DNA of 56,810 nucleotides from a bacterium (GTDB taxonomy: Bacteria; Bacillota; Bacilli; Lactobacillales; Streptococcaceae): NCBI GenBank assembly GCA_905221065.1, contig CAJNBS010000010.1, positions 1-56,810 on the forward strand, in the 5' to 3' direction. The notes beneath the pieces were generated by a model, which had not been told where the DNA came from, made no database searches, and worked only from the letters and a program-made list of their open reading frames with translations. A program made the position numbers and the translations under genes. Every line of letters begins with the position of its first letter. Position 1 is the first letter of the stretch. This document shows, one piece after another, positions 18,622-26,970 of the stretch.

Positions 18622-19134
18622 ATGAAAATCGCAATTATAGGATATTCTGGTGCTGGTAAGTCAACTCTAGCTGAAAAGTTGTCTCACTACTACTCAATCC
18701 CAAAACTTCACATGGACACACTCCAATTTCAACCTGGTTGGCAAGACAGTGATCGCGAATGGATGTTGACCCAGATGAAAAACTTTCTCACAAAGCATGA
18801 GTCTTGGGTCATTGATGGGAATTATTCTTGGTGCTATTACGAAGAAAGAATGCAGGAAGCTGATCAAATCATCTTTCTCAATTTTTCACCATGGACTTGT
18901 CTCTTTCGAGCCTTTAAACGTTATCTAAAATACCGAGGCAAGGTCAGAGAAAGTATGGCTAAGGGATGCCCCGAGCAATTCAACTGGGAATTTATTCGTT
19001 GGATTCTCTGGGATGGCCGAACAAATAATGCTAAGGAAAGATACCAATACTTAAACAATACTTACCCAGAAAAGATGCATATTCTCCATTCTCAAGCAGA
19101 GATTGATTGTTTCTTACAATCTCTTAAAAAATAG
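18622..19134 (+). CDS. P-loop kinase-like protein (FlaR/topology-modulation family)
   Basis: 170 residues with Walker A GYSGAGKST (7-15) and an adenylate-kinase-like layout (HMDTLQFQPGW then VIDGNYSW). Proteins of this type are annotated as 'DNA topology modulation protein FlaR' or AAA family ATPase; the real substrate is unknown. ATG follows AAAGG at normal spacing. It sits alone between the rpsT terminator and a strong bidirectional terminator. Confidence 0.75.
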   Translation: MKIAIIGYSGAGKSTLAEKLSHYYSIPKLHMDTLQFQPGWQDSDREWMLTQMKNFLTKHESWVIDGNYSWCYYEERMQEADQIIFLNFSPWTCLFRAFKRYLKYRGKVRESMAKGCPEQFNWEFIRWILWDGRTNNAKERYQYLNNTYPEKMHILHSQAEIDCFLQSLKK

Positions 19135-19180
19135 ACGATAGAGCAACATTCATTTAGGTCACAGTATGGACTGAATGACT

Positions 19181-19219
19181 AAAAAAGGAAGATTTTCTGG
19201 ATGAAAATCTTCCTTTTTT
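19181..19219. terminator. Bidirectional terminator between the P-loop gene and deoD
   Basis: AAAAGGAAGATTTT / AAAATCTTCCTTTT perfect stem with a 7-nt loop (19197-19203) and A/T runs on both sides, between convergent genes. Confidence 0.85.
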
Positions 19220-19229
19220 GTGTTTTCTT

Positions 19230-19940
19230 TTATTCTGCAATTAAGGTTTCTAGACCAACCTTCATCATATCAGTGAAGGTATTTTGACGTTCTTCTGCAG
19301 TTGTATCTTCATCTGGATTAACCAAACTATCAGAAATGGTCATGATAGCTAGCGCATCAACGTGGTGTTGGGCAGCCAAATAGTAAAGCGCTGCTGCTTC
19401 CATTTCTACAGCTTTAACTCCCCATTTACCAAGCTCGATGTTCTTTTCAAAATAGTTTGAATAAAAGACATCAGATGACAAGACATTTCCCACGTGAGTA
19501 GTCATGCCAAGTTCTTTTGCGATATGATAAGCCTTATCTAGCAAGTCAAAGCTAGCGATTTGTGGGAAATCATACTGTGGCCAGTCATTACGGACGATGT
19601 TTGAGTTGGTTGCAGCTGCCTGCGCCAAAACCAATTCACGAACATGAACATCTTCATTCAAAGAACCCGCAGTTCCCACACGGATCAATTTTTTCACACC
19701 GTAGTCAACAATCAACTCACGCGCATAAATCGAAATGGATGGCATTCCCATCCCAGTTCCCATAACAGATACACGGTGACCCTTGTAAGTACCAGTGTAG
19801 CCAAACATGTTACGCACTTCGTTAAAACAAACAGCATCTTCTAGGAAATTCTCCGCAATAAACTTAGCACGAAGAGGATCTCCAGGAAGAAGAATTTTAT
19901 CAGCAATTTCACCCTGCTGAGCAGCAATATGGATAGACAT
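19230..19940 (-). CDS. deoD: Purine-nucleoside phosphorylase, DeoD type
   Basis: 236-residue hexameric phosphorylase of the DeoD family, cleaving purine (deoxy)nucleosides with phosphate. It has the family features [11 protein letters not shown] (20-30), [17 protein letters not shown] and the active-site ISDSL near the C-terminus. The start MSIHIAAQQ at 19938-19940 gives the normal length. The frame stays open upstream to an ATG at 19997, which would add a hydrophobic 19-residue peptide, but that lies in the structured leader element. Neither start has a clear Shine-Dalgarno, which is odd for such a gene. Confidence 0.93.
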   Translation of the reverse strand: MSIHIAAQQGEIADKILLPGDPLRAKFIAENFLEDAVCFNEVRNMFGYTGTYKGHRVSVMGTGMGMPSISIYARELIVDYGVKKLIRVGTAGSLNEDVHVRELVLAQAAATNSNIVRNDWPQYDFPQIASFDLLDKAYHIAKELGMTTHVGNVLSSDVFYSNYFEKNIELGKWGVKAVEMEAAALYYLAAQHHVDALAIMTISDSLVNPDEDTTAEERQNTFTDMMKVGLETLIAE

Positions 19941-19968
19941 AGTTAAGATATACAGAGCGACAGAGAAC

Positions 19969-20079
19969 AAAGTAAAAATAGGAAACTGACGACGCATCGT
20001 AGATGCTAGACAGTTTATCTTTTTTACACAGTTCTCCGCCCGTATTCAGTTCAGCGAATACGGTTTACCCATCCTTTCT
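19969..20079 (-). repeat. Structured leader element, copy in the deoD leader
   Basis: Minus strand: GAAAGGA, a strong hairpin CCGTATTC/GAATACGG (+ strand 20041-20064), CTGTGTAAAAAAGATA, outer stem AAACTG/CAGTTT, TCTA, inner stem GCATC/GATGC, then CCTATTTTTACTTTG. The same layout with different, compensating stem sequences occurs at 20125-20219 and 5008-5100. It ends about 30 nt before the deoD start. Confidence 0.55.
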
Positions 20080-20124
20080 TTTTTTCTAAATTTTATAATC
20101 AGAAAGATACCAAACCCGCCAAAA

Positions 20125-20219
20125 AGCAAAGGGAAAATAGGAGTTGGGCGCAGTGAGCGATGCTCGCTAGACCAACTATCTTTTTCCCACTGCTTTTAGG
20201 GTGGGGTCAATTCCTTTCT
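20125..20219 (-). repeat. Structured leader element, copy upstream of the deoD leader
   Basis: Minus strand: GAAAGGA, hairpin CCCAC/GTGGG, AAAAAGATA, outer stem GTTGG/CCAAC, TCTAG, inner stem AGCGA/TCGCT, then CTCCTATTTTCCCTTTG. It is homologous to the copy at 19969-20079 but no gene starts directly behind it, so it may be left from a lost gene. Confidence 0.55.
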
Positions 20220-20289
20220 TTCTTAATTTTGATAACATAGAGGAGAACAGCTCGGGTTCAATTCAAATCAGAACTTCCCTTCTCTTCTG

Positions 20290-20347
20290 AGTTTTTAGAA
20301 AAGTTTTCCTCTCGTGTTCAAATCCAAACACGCGTTCTACCTTTCTT
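20290..20347 (-). repeat. 58-bp direct repeat, copy after the amidotransferase gene
   Basis: About 58 bp matching 21130-21188 with some six or seven differences. It contains a GAAAGGTAGA start, a hairpin CGTGTTT/GAACACG and GGAAAACTTTTCTAAAAACT. The other copy is the leader of the amidotransferase gene; this one is followed by no gene, suggesting a duplicated or orphaned leader. Confidence 0.6.
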
Positions 20348-20404
20348 ATTTTTGATATTTTGTAAAAACTAGCACAAATCAAAATATATAGTTTGTCTGT
20401 AATT

Positions 20405-21115
20405 CTAATTTGTAAGCGAATCTAAAAAATTATGCAATTTTGCATTCATTTCAGAATAATCGTTACCACGCAATTCTTCGGGTGATTGAACAAAAGATAA
20501 TGTTTGATGTTGTTCTATCAATCGTTCTTCACTATCTGCAGCAATCAATAAATCAATCGCTTCTAAATCAAACTCTAAATGCACTTGGAAAGCATAATGT
20601 TTAGGGCTAAAGCGAACAATCTGTCGTGGACAACCTTGACTGGTAGCAAGGATTACCGCTTCGTCTGTCAATCCCGGCATATCACCATGCCAGTGAGCAA
20701 CTAAAAGCTCGCTACCAAAATGTTTGAGGTGTTTATCTGCTAGTCCTTGACTAGTCATCCTAATAGGGAATACACCTATTTTTCTTTCAGGACTATGCTC
20801 ATATTGACCCCCATAAGCAACAGAAAGTAGTTGCGCCCCTAAGCATACACCTACAATATACTTATCTTCTTCTATTGCTTGTCGAATGAGCCTAATTTCT
20901 TCTTTTGGATGATAATAAGGGAAATGTTCTTTATCTTCATCAGGAGATTGAGGACCTCCCATAATGATAAGAAAATCAATATCAGAAACTGTTTGGGGTA
21001 AAGCTTCTCCCTTATAAACCTTTGTTATTCCAATATCATGACCTCTTGATTGAGCCCAAGTTAGATAAGCACCTGGGATTTCAAAACTCTCATGTAGTAT
21101 AAAATGGACTTTCAT
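20405..21115 (-). CDS. Class I glutamine amidotransferase-like protein (GMP synthase-like)
   Basis: 236-residue stand-alone amidotransferase-fold protein. The triad is visible: C91 in VGVCLGAQLL, H179 in FQVHLEFD and E181. MGGPQSPDED is the oxyanion-side loop. Proteins of this type are annotated as 'type 1 glutamine amidotransferase' or gamma-glutamyl hydrolase-like; the acceptor is unknown. AGGAAG precedes the ATG. The gene is flanked by two 58-bp direct repeats and lies next to a BOX element, unlike its operon-bound neighbours, which hints at independent acquisition or duplication. Confidence 0.85.
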   Translation of the reverse strand: MKVHFILHESFEIPGAYLTWAQSRGHDIGITKVYKGEALPQTVSDIDFLIIMGGPQSPDEDKEHFPYYHPKEEIRLIRQAIEEDKYIVGVCLGAQLLSVAYGGQYEHSPERKIGVFPIRMTSQGLADKHLKHFGSELLVAHWHGDMPGLTDEAVILATSQGCPRQIVRFSPKHYAFQVHLEFDLEAIDLLIAADSEERLIEQHQTLSFVQSPEELRGNDYSEMNAKLHNFLDSLTN

Positions 21116-21129
21116 TAGTTTGTCTTCCT

Positions 21130-21188
21130 AAGTTTTTAGAAAAGTTTTCCGTTCGTGTTCAAATTAGAACACGCGCTCTACCTTTCTG
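21130..21188 (-). repeat. 58-bp direct repeat, leader of the amidotransferase gene
   Basis: Partner of 20290-20347. On the minus strand it carries GAAAGGTAGA, hairpin CGTGTTC/GAACACG and GGAAAACTTTTCTAAAAACT, ending about 15 nt before the amidotransferase ATG, so it forms most of that gene's 5' leader. Confidence 0.6.
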
Positions 21189-21190
21189 TT

Positions 21191-21298
21191 TATACTCTTC
21201 GAAAATCAAATTCAAACCACGTCAACGTCGCCTTGCCGTACTCAAGTACAGCCTGCGGCTAGTTTCCTAGTTTGCTCTTTGATTTTCATTGAGTATTA
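21191..21298 (-). repeat. BOX element (boxA-boxC)
   Basis: About 108 bp. On the minus strand it begins TAATACTCAATGAAAATC (boxA) with AACTAGGAAACTAGCCGCAGG and ends in the boxC segment GGCAAGGCGACGTTGACGTGG and TTTTCGAAGAGTATA. No boxB is present. A near-identical copy is at 46059-46166. BOX elements are typical of pneumococcus and close relatives. It lies between the lipase-fusion gene and the amidotransferase gene. Confidence 0.9.
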
Positions 21299-21319
21299 AT
21301 TTTGTTCTTTCACAGAGAG

Positions 21320-21355
21320 CTACCTGAGTTCTATTCAAGCTCAGGTAGTTTTTTT
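21320..21355 (+). terminator. Terminator facing the plus strand, downstream of the lipase-fusion gene
   Basis: CTACCTGAG (21320-21328) / CTCAGGTAG (21340-21348) followed on the plus strand by seven T. On the minus strand, the direction of the neighbouring genes, no T run follows. It may still act weakly for the minus-strand lipase gene, or end an unannotated plus-strand RNA. Confidence 0.6.
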
Positions 21356-21392
21356 ATAAACTAAATTATCTAACTGTCATTGTATCATCAGA

Positions 21393-24125
21393 TTACAAGA
21401 CATCATCGTCACTCACCTTAGAATTCAATGTCGTACCCCAATGAGTGATTTTTCGATGGGATTGAGCAAGGAGAGGTCTGTTGTCATAGATCGTTTGCCA
21501 TCTATTCCAGATAAGACCTGTTCTCTTTTCAATCTTAATTCGAAGATTACGCATATTTTCTTTAATTGGGAGGTTGAGGACAAAACCTGCAGTATGATTA
21601 CGTCCATTTCCTTCCCAAGAATGACTGCGAACAACTGAATGACCATTTTTATCTACTGTAACTTCTTCCCAAGTTATAGAATAGCGTGCAATGTAAGCTC
21701 CACTATGCTGAATAGTTAGGGTTTTATCTTTTACAGGAGTGTAATTTAACACTTGTACGGGCTTAGAAGTTGGTGGTGTCACAGCATTCTTAGCTATAAA
21801 TCGAAACACTTCTACTTCTGCAAGACTGAGAGCTTGATTTTTCTGACGCAATTGAATACGGACACGGCGACCCAACTTGCCATCCAACTGAAGATCTAGA
21901 CGATTTCCTTCTAAACGAGAAACATATTTTCTAGTAACTTCTTTCCCTTTTTCATCATATAAAATCACATCAAAATCTGCCAAACGTTTGGAGAGTTCGC
22001 CATCTCCACGATTATAAAGGCGGACAAGTCCTATCTGTTCTGTACGACCTAAATCAACTTCCCACCAAGGCTGATTTTCAAATTTTGTATGAGTAATTGA
22101 TTGCTGGCTGTAGCTACTATTGGTATTGCCATCCAAGGCACGACTAGCATCTCCTCCAAACTCGGTAGAACTTTGGCGTGCTTGCTTTTTCCATGCGATA
22201 TTCTCAGCACGCAAGACTTGAACTTCTGCGAGACTGAGAGCATTGTAACCATCTAACTCAATACGGACAAAACGAGCTTTCTTATAATCAATTGCAATTT
22301 GTGCAGAGATATCTTTCAGAGATGCAATGCGCTTTCTTTCAATTTCTTTCCCAGAACTATCTAAAAGAATCACATTAAAATTGGTAAGCCTATCCTGAGC
22401 AGCATCTGTTCGATTATAGATATTGATTTGACGAATCGTTTCTTCCTTGTCTAAATCGACTTGCCACCAAGGCTTAGATTGAAACTCTGTATGCGTTACA
22501 GAATGATGAGCATAATTCCCATCAACTTTTCCATCCACAGCCCTTCTAGCATCTCCTCCAAAAGCTGTCGAACTTTGGGTAACCCGTTTCCCTAGAGCTA
22601 TATTTTCAAGAGGTTCAGCGCTTGGTTGACTAGATGACAGAGGGAGTGGTTGTTTCTTAAAGAAAGAAATTTTTTCCAGTTTTGGATCACGGTAACCCTG
22701 CTTGTCCAATGTTGTTCGTTTTCCAATATTAAAGTTTGGAATATCATTCATACGGCTTTCAAAATAGCCACGCGAACGGTGCTTAACATTGGCACTTCCT
22801 GTAGATGTCACAACATCACTATCATTTTGTAGCACAGATGTAACCACATTGTCATTATCCACTACATAATGTTTAATTTTTCCATTTACAGCAAGTTTCC
22901 GACTTTCTAATCCTACATCCCAGAAACCATTTTTGGCATTCCATATTGTTCTTGAAGTAATGACCTTAGGTGCATTAAATGTTGTCACTTTTTTCAAAAC
23001 ATTATTATAAAAAGTAGGATATTTCTGATAGGCTTCAACCGCTGCTATTTGAGCTAAATAGCCTCCTAAAGAATGGCCTGTCATATACAGATTGGTAATG
23101 CTGGAATCCTGCGCCAATTCTTTTACAACATTACGGATATCATCCGCTTGTGCAGGTTTATTTCCTCCTAGCAAGGTCAAGTCCGTTCTCAAATCTTTTG
23201 CATCATTCAGTCTTGTCCCTCTAATAGATAACATTTGAACCGTATGATCCTTTAGATAAGGAAGATCACTCTTAGTTTCAAATAGATAAGCATCCAAACC
23301 ACTAGCTGTATGGTAAGATTTTTTCATCTTCCAAAACGGAGCTAACTCATTGTGCATCATCTTATATTCTTGACGATTCAAGTAGAGACTCGGAAATGGA
23401 TTCTTATGATCTAGGATTTTTTCGATATAGTCATCATCACGATAGGATAACTCCATGAAGAGAAGAGCATCTCGATCTGTAACATACCATTGTTTCTTAT
23501 TATCATCTTCTCCATCTGCTAATCCGTCTCCATCACTGTCTGCCAGTAATGGATGACTGTTATATCCTAAATAGTCCTTACCATCTTTATGATAAACATA
23601 AAGTTCATCCTTATTTTTGATACCATCCTGATCGTCATCACCTTCTAAATCAAGGACTTTTTCACCATAAAGAGAATTGTCAAGTAAATCATTTTCTGAG
23701 TGCAGTTCTCCTTTTGAGATTTTCAAAAGATCTTCTGCTGTCACAGGGCGAGAAGTTGTAGCCTCATCCTTTACATTTTTCTCTTTATTCACGTCTTCAG
23801 GAACTAGAGCAGGCTCTGTTTTATGGGAATCCAGCTTTTCTTCTTCCTTCTGATTTTTAAGGACTTCTTTTGTTTCTGGAGCTGGTTGGATAACTGCAGC
23901 TCTTTCCTCTATAAGAGGTATTTCCTGTTTTTTAGCAGTATTTTCTAGTTTTGTCGGACTATCCGTTGCATTTACGACTAGAGGAGCTTCGTTTTTCACA
24001 ACTGGACTTCCTTCATTGGCAGAAATTCCTGTCGGTGCTAAAAAAGCAAAGCCAACTGCAACAGATACAACTCCGATACTTAATTTTTTTATGCCAAAAC
24101 GCATAAGTCGTTGACCGATTTTCAT
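21393..24125 (-). CDS. Secreted lipase / double fucose-lectin / cytolysin domain-4 fusion protein
   Basis: 910 residues. A YSIRK-like signal region (MRFGIKKLSIGVVSVAVGFAF, within 8-30) is followed by a Glu/Lys/Pro-rich segment (40-125) and two calcium-loop-like motifs, DDDQDGIKNKDE (163-174) and DSDGDGLADGEDD (197-209). A class-3 lipase domain runs about 215-465 with RGT (302-304), nucleophile S352 in GHSLGG (350-355), FNAPK (383-387), D425 in DNDN and H449. Two F-type lectin domains (about 508-640 and 641-777) have fucose sets H545/R572/R579 and H679/R706/R714. A domain-4 module of the cholesterol-dependent cytolysins follows (797-905), with undecapeptide position KRTGLIWNRWQ (867-877) and Thr-Leu T899-L900. 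Cytolysin domains 1-3 are absent, and no LPXTG is present. I infer a membrane-targeted (phospho)lipase; the activity is unproven. Confidence 0.85.
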   Translation of the reverse strand: MKIGQRLMRFGIKKLSIGVVSVAVGFAFLAPTGISANEGSPVVKNEAPLVVNATDSPTKLENTAKKQEIPLIEERAAVIQPAPETKEVLKNQKEEEKLDSHKTEPALVPEDVNKEKNVKDEATTSRPVTAEDLLKISKGELHSENDLLDNSLYGEKVLDLEGDDDQDGIKNKDELYVYHKDGKDYLGYNSHPLLADSDGDGLADGEDDNKKQWYVTDRDALLFMELSYRDDDYIEKILDHKNPFPSLYLNRQEYKMMHNELAPFWKMKKSYHTASGLDAYLFETKSDLPYLKDHTVQMLSIRGTRLNDAKDLRTDLTLLGGNKPAQADDIRNVVKELAQDSSITNLYMTGHSLGGYLAQIAAVEAYQKYPTFYNNVLKKVTTFNAPKVITSRTIWNAKNGFWDVGLESRKLAVNGKIKHYVVDNDNVVTSVLQNDSDVVTSTGSANVKHRSRGYFESRMNDIPNFNIGKRTTLDKQGYRDPKLEKISFFKKQPLPLSSSQPSAEPLENIALGKRVTQSSTAFGGDARRAVDGKVDGNYAHHSVTHTEFQSKPWWQVDLDKEETIRQINIYNRTDAAQDRLTNFNVILLDSSGKEIERKRIASLKDISAQIAIDYKKARFVRIELDGYNALSLAEVQVLRAENIAWKKQARQSSTEFGGDASRALDGNTNSSYSQQSITHTKFENQPWWEVDLGRTEQIGLVRLYNRGDGELSKRLADFDVILYDEKGKEVTRKYVSRLEGNRLDLQLDGKLGRRVRIQLRQKNQALSLAEVEVFRFIAKNAVTPPTSKPVQVLNYTPVKDKTLTIQHSGAYIARYSITWEEVTVDKNGHSVVRSHSWEGNGRNHTAGFVLNLPIKENMRNLRIKIEKRTGLIWNRWQTIYDNRPLLAQSHRKITHWGTTLNSKVSDDDVL

Positions 24126-24367
24126 TCTTTTCTAACTTTCTTTTATTTTCCCCTATTTACCAATCAGGTTACTAAGCCTGTAAGCTATTTCGTCTTTCCA
24201 AGTCATTTCTCCTAATTGATGAATAAGAATGTGACAAATTTTTTGTAAAAATATAGTAGTTAACTGGATTTTTGTTCATCTTTTAATCACAACAAACCCA
24301 ATCTTCTCTACTAAAGGCGATGAGAACTAAAACCTTCATTTTTAGTCTAATCCCATCACCAAGTTTT

Positions 24368-25177
24368 TTACAATTCTGCAAGAATCGCTTTCAGCAAGCC
24401 TTTGAAATCACCTTTGACACGTTCAGTCACTTCTACAACTTCTTCGTGGTTAAGTTCTTCTTGGAAACCAGCCGCAAAGTTAGTAATACATGAAATTCCT
24501 AGAACTTTCAAGCCTGAGTGGGCTGCCACGATCACTTCAGGAACCGTAGACATACCAACTGCATCTGCTCCCAGTGTCTTATAGGCACGAATCTCTGCTG
24601 GTGTTTCATAAGTCGGACCAGTTACACCGATATAGACACCTTCGTCTAGTTTGATACCAAGTTTTTTAGCCACTTCATGGGCAGTAGCACGATACTCTGG
24701 AGTGTAGGCTTTAGACATATCAGGGAAACGTGGACCAAAATCATCCAAGTTTTCACCCATCAATGGGTTTTGCCCTGTCATGTTGATATGGTCTGAGATA
24801 GCCATCAAGGTACCAGGACCAAATCCGATACCACCAGCTGCATTGGTTACAATAACACCTTCACATCCAAGAACTTTCATGACACGTACTGGGAAAGTCA
24901 CGACTTCCAGAGGATTTCCTTCGTAAAAATGGAAACGACCTTGAAGAGCCAAGACCTTGCGACCTGCCAGTTCACCATATACCAATTTACCAGCGTGACC
25001 GACTACTGTTGAACGCCCCCAGTTTGGAATATCAGCATAGTCTACTACAACTGGATTTTCGATTTCTTCTGCCAATTCTCCAAGTCCTGATCCAAGGATT
25101 AGACCAAACTCAGGCGCTTGGATTCCCTTGTCTTTCAGGAAGGCAGCTGTTTCATTGATTTTATCTAAAAATATCAT
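24368..25177 (-). CDS. punA: Purine-nucleoside phosphorylase, trimeric class
   Basis: 269-residue enzyme of the trimeric PNP family acting on guanosine and inosine type nucleosides. Markers: LILGSGLGELA (phosphate loop), GRFHFYEGN, TNAAGGI and the base-binding STVPEVIVA region. It begins in an ATGA overlap with the DUF1697 gene. A second, different type of purine phosphorylase (DeoD) is encoded nearby. The gene belongs to the rpiA-deoB-DUF1697-punA unit, linking nucleosides to pentose phosphates. Confidence 0.94.
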   Translation of the reverse strand: MIFLDKINETAAFLKDKGIQAPEFGLILGSGLGELAEEIENPVVVDYADIPNWGRSTVVGHAGKLVYGELAGRKVLALQGRFHFYEGNPLEVVTFPVRVMKVLGCEGVIVTNAAGGIGFGPGTLMAISDHINMTGQNPLMGENLDDFGPRFPDMSKAYTPEYRATAHEVAKKLGIKLDEGVYIGVTGPTYETPAEIRAYKTLGADAVGMSTVPEVIVAAHSGLKVLGISCITNFAAGFQEELNHEEVVEVTERVKGDFKGLLKAILAEL

Positions 25178-25734
25178 TGTGTGTCTCCTTTATTATTTTT
25201 TAGCATTTGACCGATTTTGTCAAAGGTTTTGGCATTGCGAATGGTAATGTGGCGATAGAATGACATCTTGATCAGGTACTTGTGATAGGCAGTCTTAGAG
25301 TAGGATTCTTCAGAAAATTTCCCCCAGAAAATCCCAAGTTTTCCAAAATGAACGACCTCATCTTTCAGCTCTAAACTTTTAACCGTCTCGATGGTTTGCT
25401 CCACATCCAATCCCTCGGTGTAAAAGAGGACATCTTTTCGTGCCAAGTCTTCGTTCCACCAAGCTGGTAGATTCTCCACTTCTGTTTCATAGTCTTCTTG
25501 ACTCAGTAGGGAAAAACTCTGAATAAATGGATAATAGACTTCAAAGAAAGTCTCTAATTTTTCAACCAATTGGGCTTTAGGGTCTGTCGAAGTAAAGAAG
25601 ATATTGCCACTGTTGATGTAGGTCTCAACCTTTCCCAGTCCCAAATCGGTCAATTCTTGACGAAGCTCTGCCATAACGACCTTATTCTTGCCACCAACAT
25701 TGATACCTCTCACAAGCAAAACATAGCGCGCCAT
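25174..25734 (-). CDS. DUF1697 family protein
   Basis: 186 residues matching the DUF1697 family: the start MARYVLLVRGINVGGKNKV and the motif YINSGNIFFTS are characteristic. The family has no established biochemical role. It sits 1 bp after deoB and overlaps punA by 4 bp, so it is translated with nucleoside catabolism genes, but that may only be shared regulation. Confidence 0.85.
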   Translation of the reverse strand: MARYVLLVRGINVGGKNKVVMAELRQELTDLGLGKVETYINSGNIFFTSTDPKAQLVEKLETFFEVYYPFIQSFSLLSQEDYETEVENLPAWWNEDLARKDVLFYTEGLDVEQTIETVKSLELKDEVVHFGKLGIFWGKFSEESYSKTAYHKYLIKMSFYRHITIRNAKTFDKIGQMLKNNKGDTQ

Positions 25735-25735
25735 C

Positions 25736-26947
25736 TTATACCAATTTATCTAAGAAACTTTCCCCAATCATGGCAGTTTCAACACCAAAGTTATCGGCAA
25801 CAGTCGCTGAGATATCTGCAAAATGTCCGACTGGAATAACACCATTTCCTTTAAAGGCAGGGCTGTAAGCCAACAATGGAATATATTCACGAGTGTGGTC
25901 TGTTCCTGCGTAAGTTGGGTCATTTCCATGGTCCGCAGTAATCAAGAGAAGGTCGTTCTCTCTCATGGCTGCGATAATTTCAGGCAAGCGCTCATCAAAC
26001 TCATGCAAGCAATCACGGTAACCGTGAGCATTACGACGGTGGCCGTAAAGGGCATCAAAGTCAACCAAGTTTGTGAAAGAGAATCCTTTTTCAAACTCAG
26101 CAAGACCCATTGTCTTCAATAGTGTATCAATTCCGTGGCTGTTTGACTTATTGTGTCCCATGTCATGGTTGATACCCGCACCGTTAAAGATATCGTTGAT
26201 TTTACCAACAGCATAAGTATCGATGCCAGCTTCGTTCAATTTATCCAAAACAGTTGGTGCAAATGGGGATACTGCCAAGTCACGACGGTTTGCTGTACGA
26301 GTGAAGTTACCTGGTTCACCTACATAAGGGCGAGCAATGATACGACCTAGAAGGGCAGGACGCTCAAGGGTAATCGAACGAGCGTATTCACATATACGGT
26401 ACAATTCATCCAAAGGAATAATGTCTTCGTGGGCAGCAATTTGCAAAACAGGGTCAGCTGAAGTATAGATAATCAACTCTCCAGTTTCCATCTGACGTGG
26501 TCCAAAATCATCGATAACAGCCGTACCTGAGTATGGTTTGTTGGCTTCACGAATGACCTTACGTCCTGAAAATTCTTCGATTTTTGTCAAGATTTCTTCT
26601 GGGAATCCATTCCAGAAAGTATCGAAAGGCTCAGTAATGTTGAGTCCCATGATTTCCCAGTGACCAGTCATGGTATCCTTACCAAGAGACACTTCTTCCA
26701 ATTTCGTTGCATAACCTGTTGGATTGCTTTCAGCTGGTACAGTCTTCAGAGGAGTTTCACGAGGAATATTTCCTAGACCGATTTTAGCCATGTTTGGCAC
26801 ATTTAAACCAACTGTTTTTGAAATGTGTCCTAGTGTGTCAGAAGCTCCGTCTGGAACCCCTGCATTGACAAAGTTATTGGCATCTGGTGCAGCACCGATT
26901 CCTACAGAATCCAGTACAACCAAGTGAATACGATTAAATTTTGACAT
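25736..26947 (-). CDS. deoB: Phosphopentomutase
   Basis: 403-residue manganese enzyme of the alkaline-phosphatase superfamily, interconverting (deoxy)ribose-1-phosphate and -5-phosphate. Metal and active-site motifs: [11 protein letters not shown] near the N-terminus, [10 protein letters not shown] (phosphorylated Thr region) and [18 protein letters not shown] near the C-terminus. It connects the phosphorylases (punA, deoD, pdp) to deoC and rpiA. Confidence 0.97.
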   Translation of the reverse strand: MSKFNRIHLVVLDSVGIGAAPDANNFVNAGVPDGASDTLGHISKTVGLNVPNMAKIGLGNIPRETPLKTVPAESNPTGYATKLEEVSLGKDTMTGHWEIMGLNITEPFDTFWNGFPEEILTKIEEFSGRKVIREANKPYSGTAVIDDFGPRQMETGELIIYTSADPVLQIAAHEDIIPLDELYRICEYARSITLERPALLGRIIARPYVGEPGNFTRTANRRDLAVSPFAPTVLDKLNEAGIDTYAVGKINDIFNGAGINHDMGHNKSNSHGIDTLLKTMGLAEFEKGFSFTNLVDFDALYGHRRNAHGYRDCLHEFDERLPEIIAAMRENDLLLITADHGNDPTYAGTDHTREYIPLLAYSPAFKGNGVIPVGHFADISATVADNFGVETAMIGESFLDKLV

Positions 26948-26970
26948 AGTGCATCTCCTTATTATTTTAG

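Noticed and set aside
19941..19997. Hydrophobic 19-residue N-terminal extension of DeoD
   Set aside because: It starts inside the structured leader, lacks a Shine-Dalgarno, and DeoD is a cytoplasmic enzyme of normal length without it.
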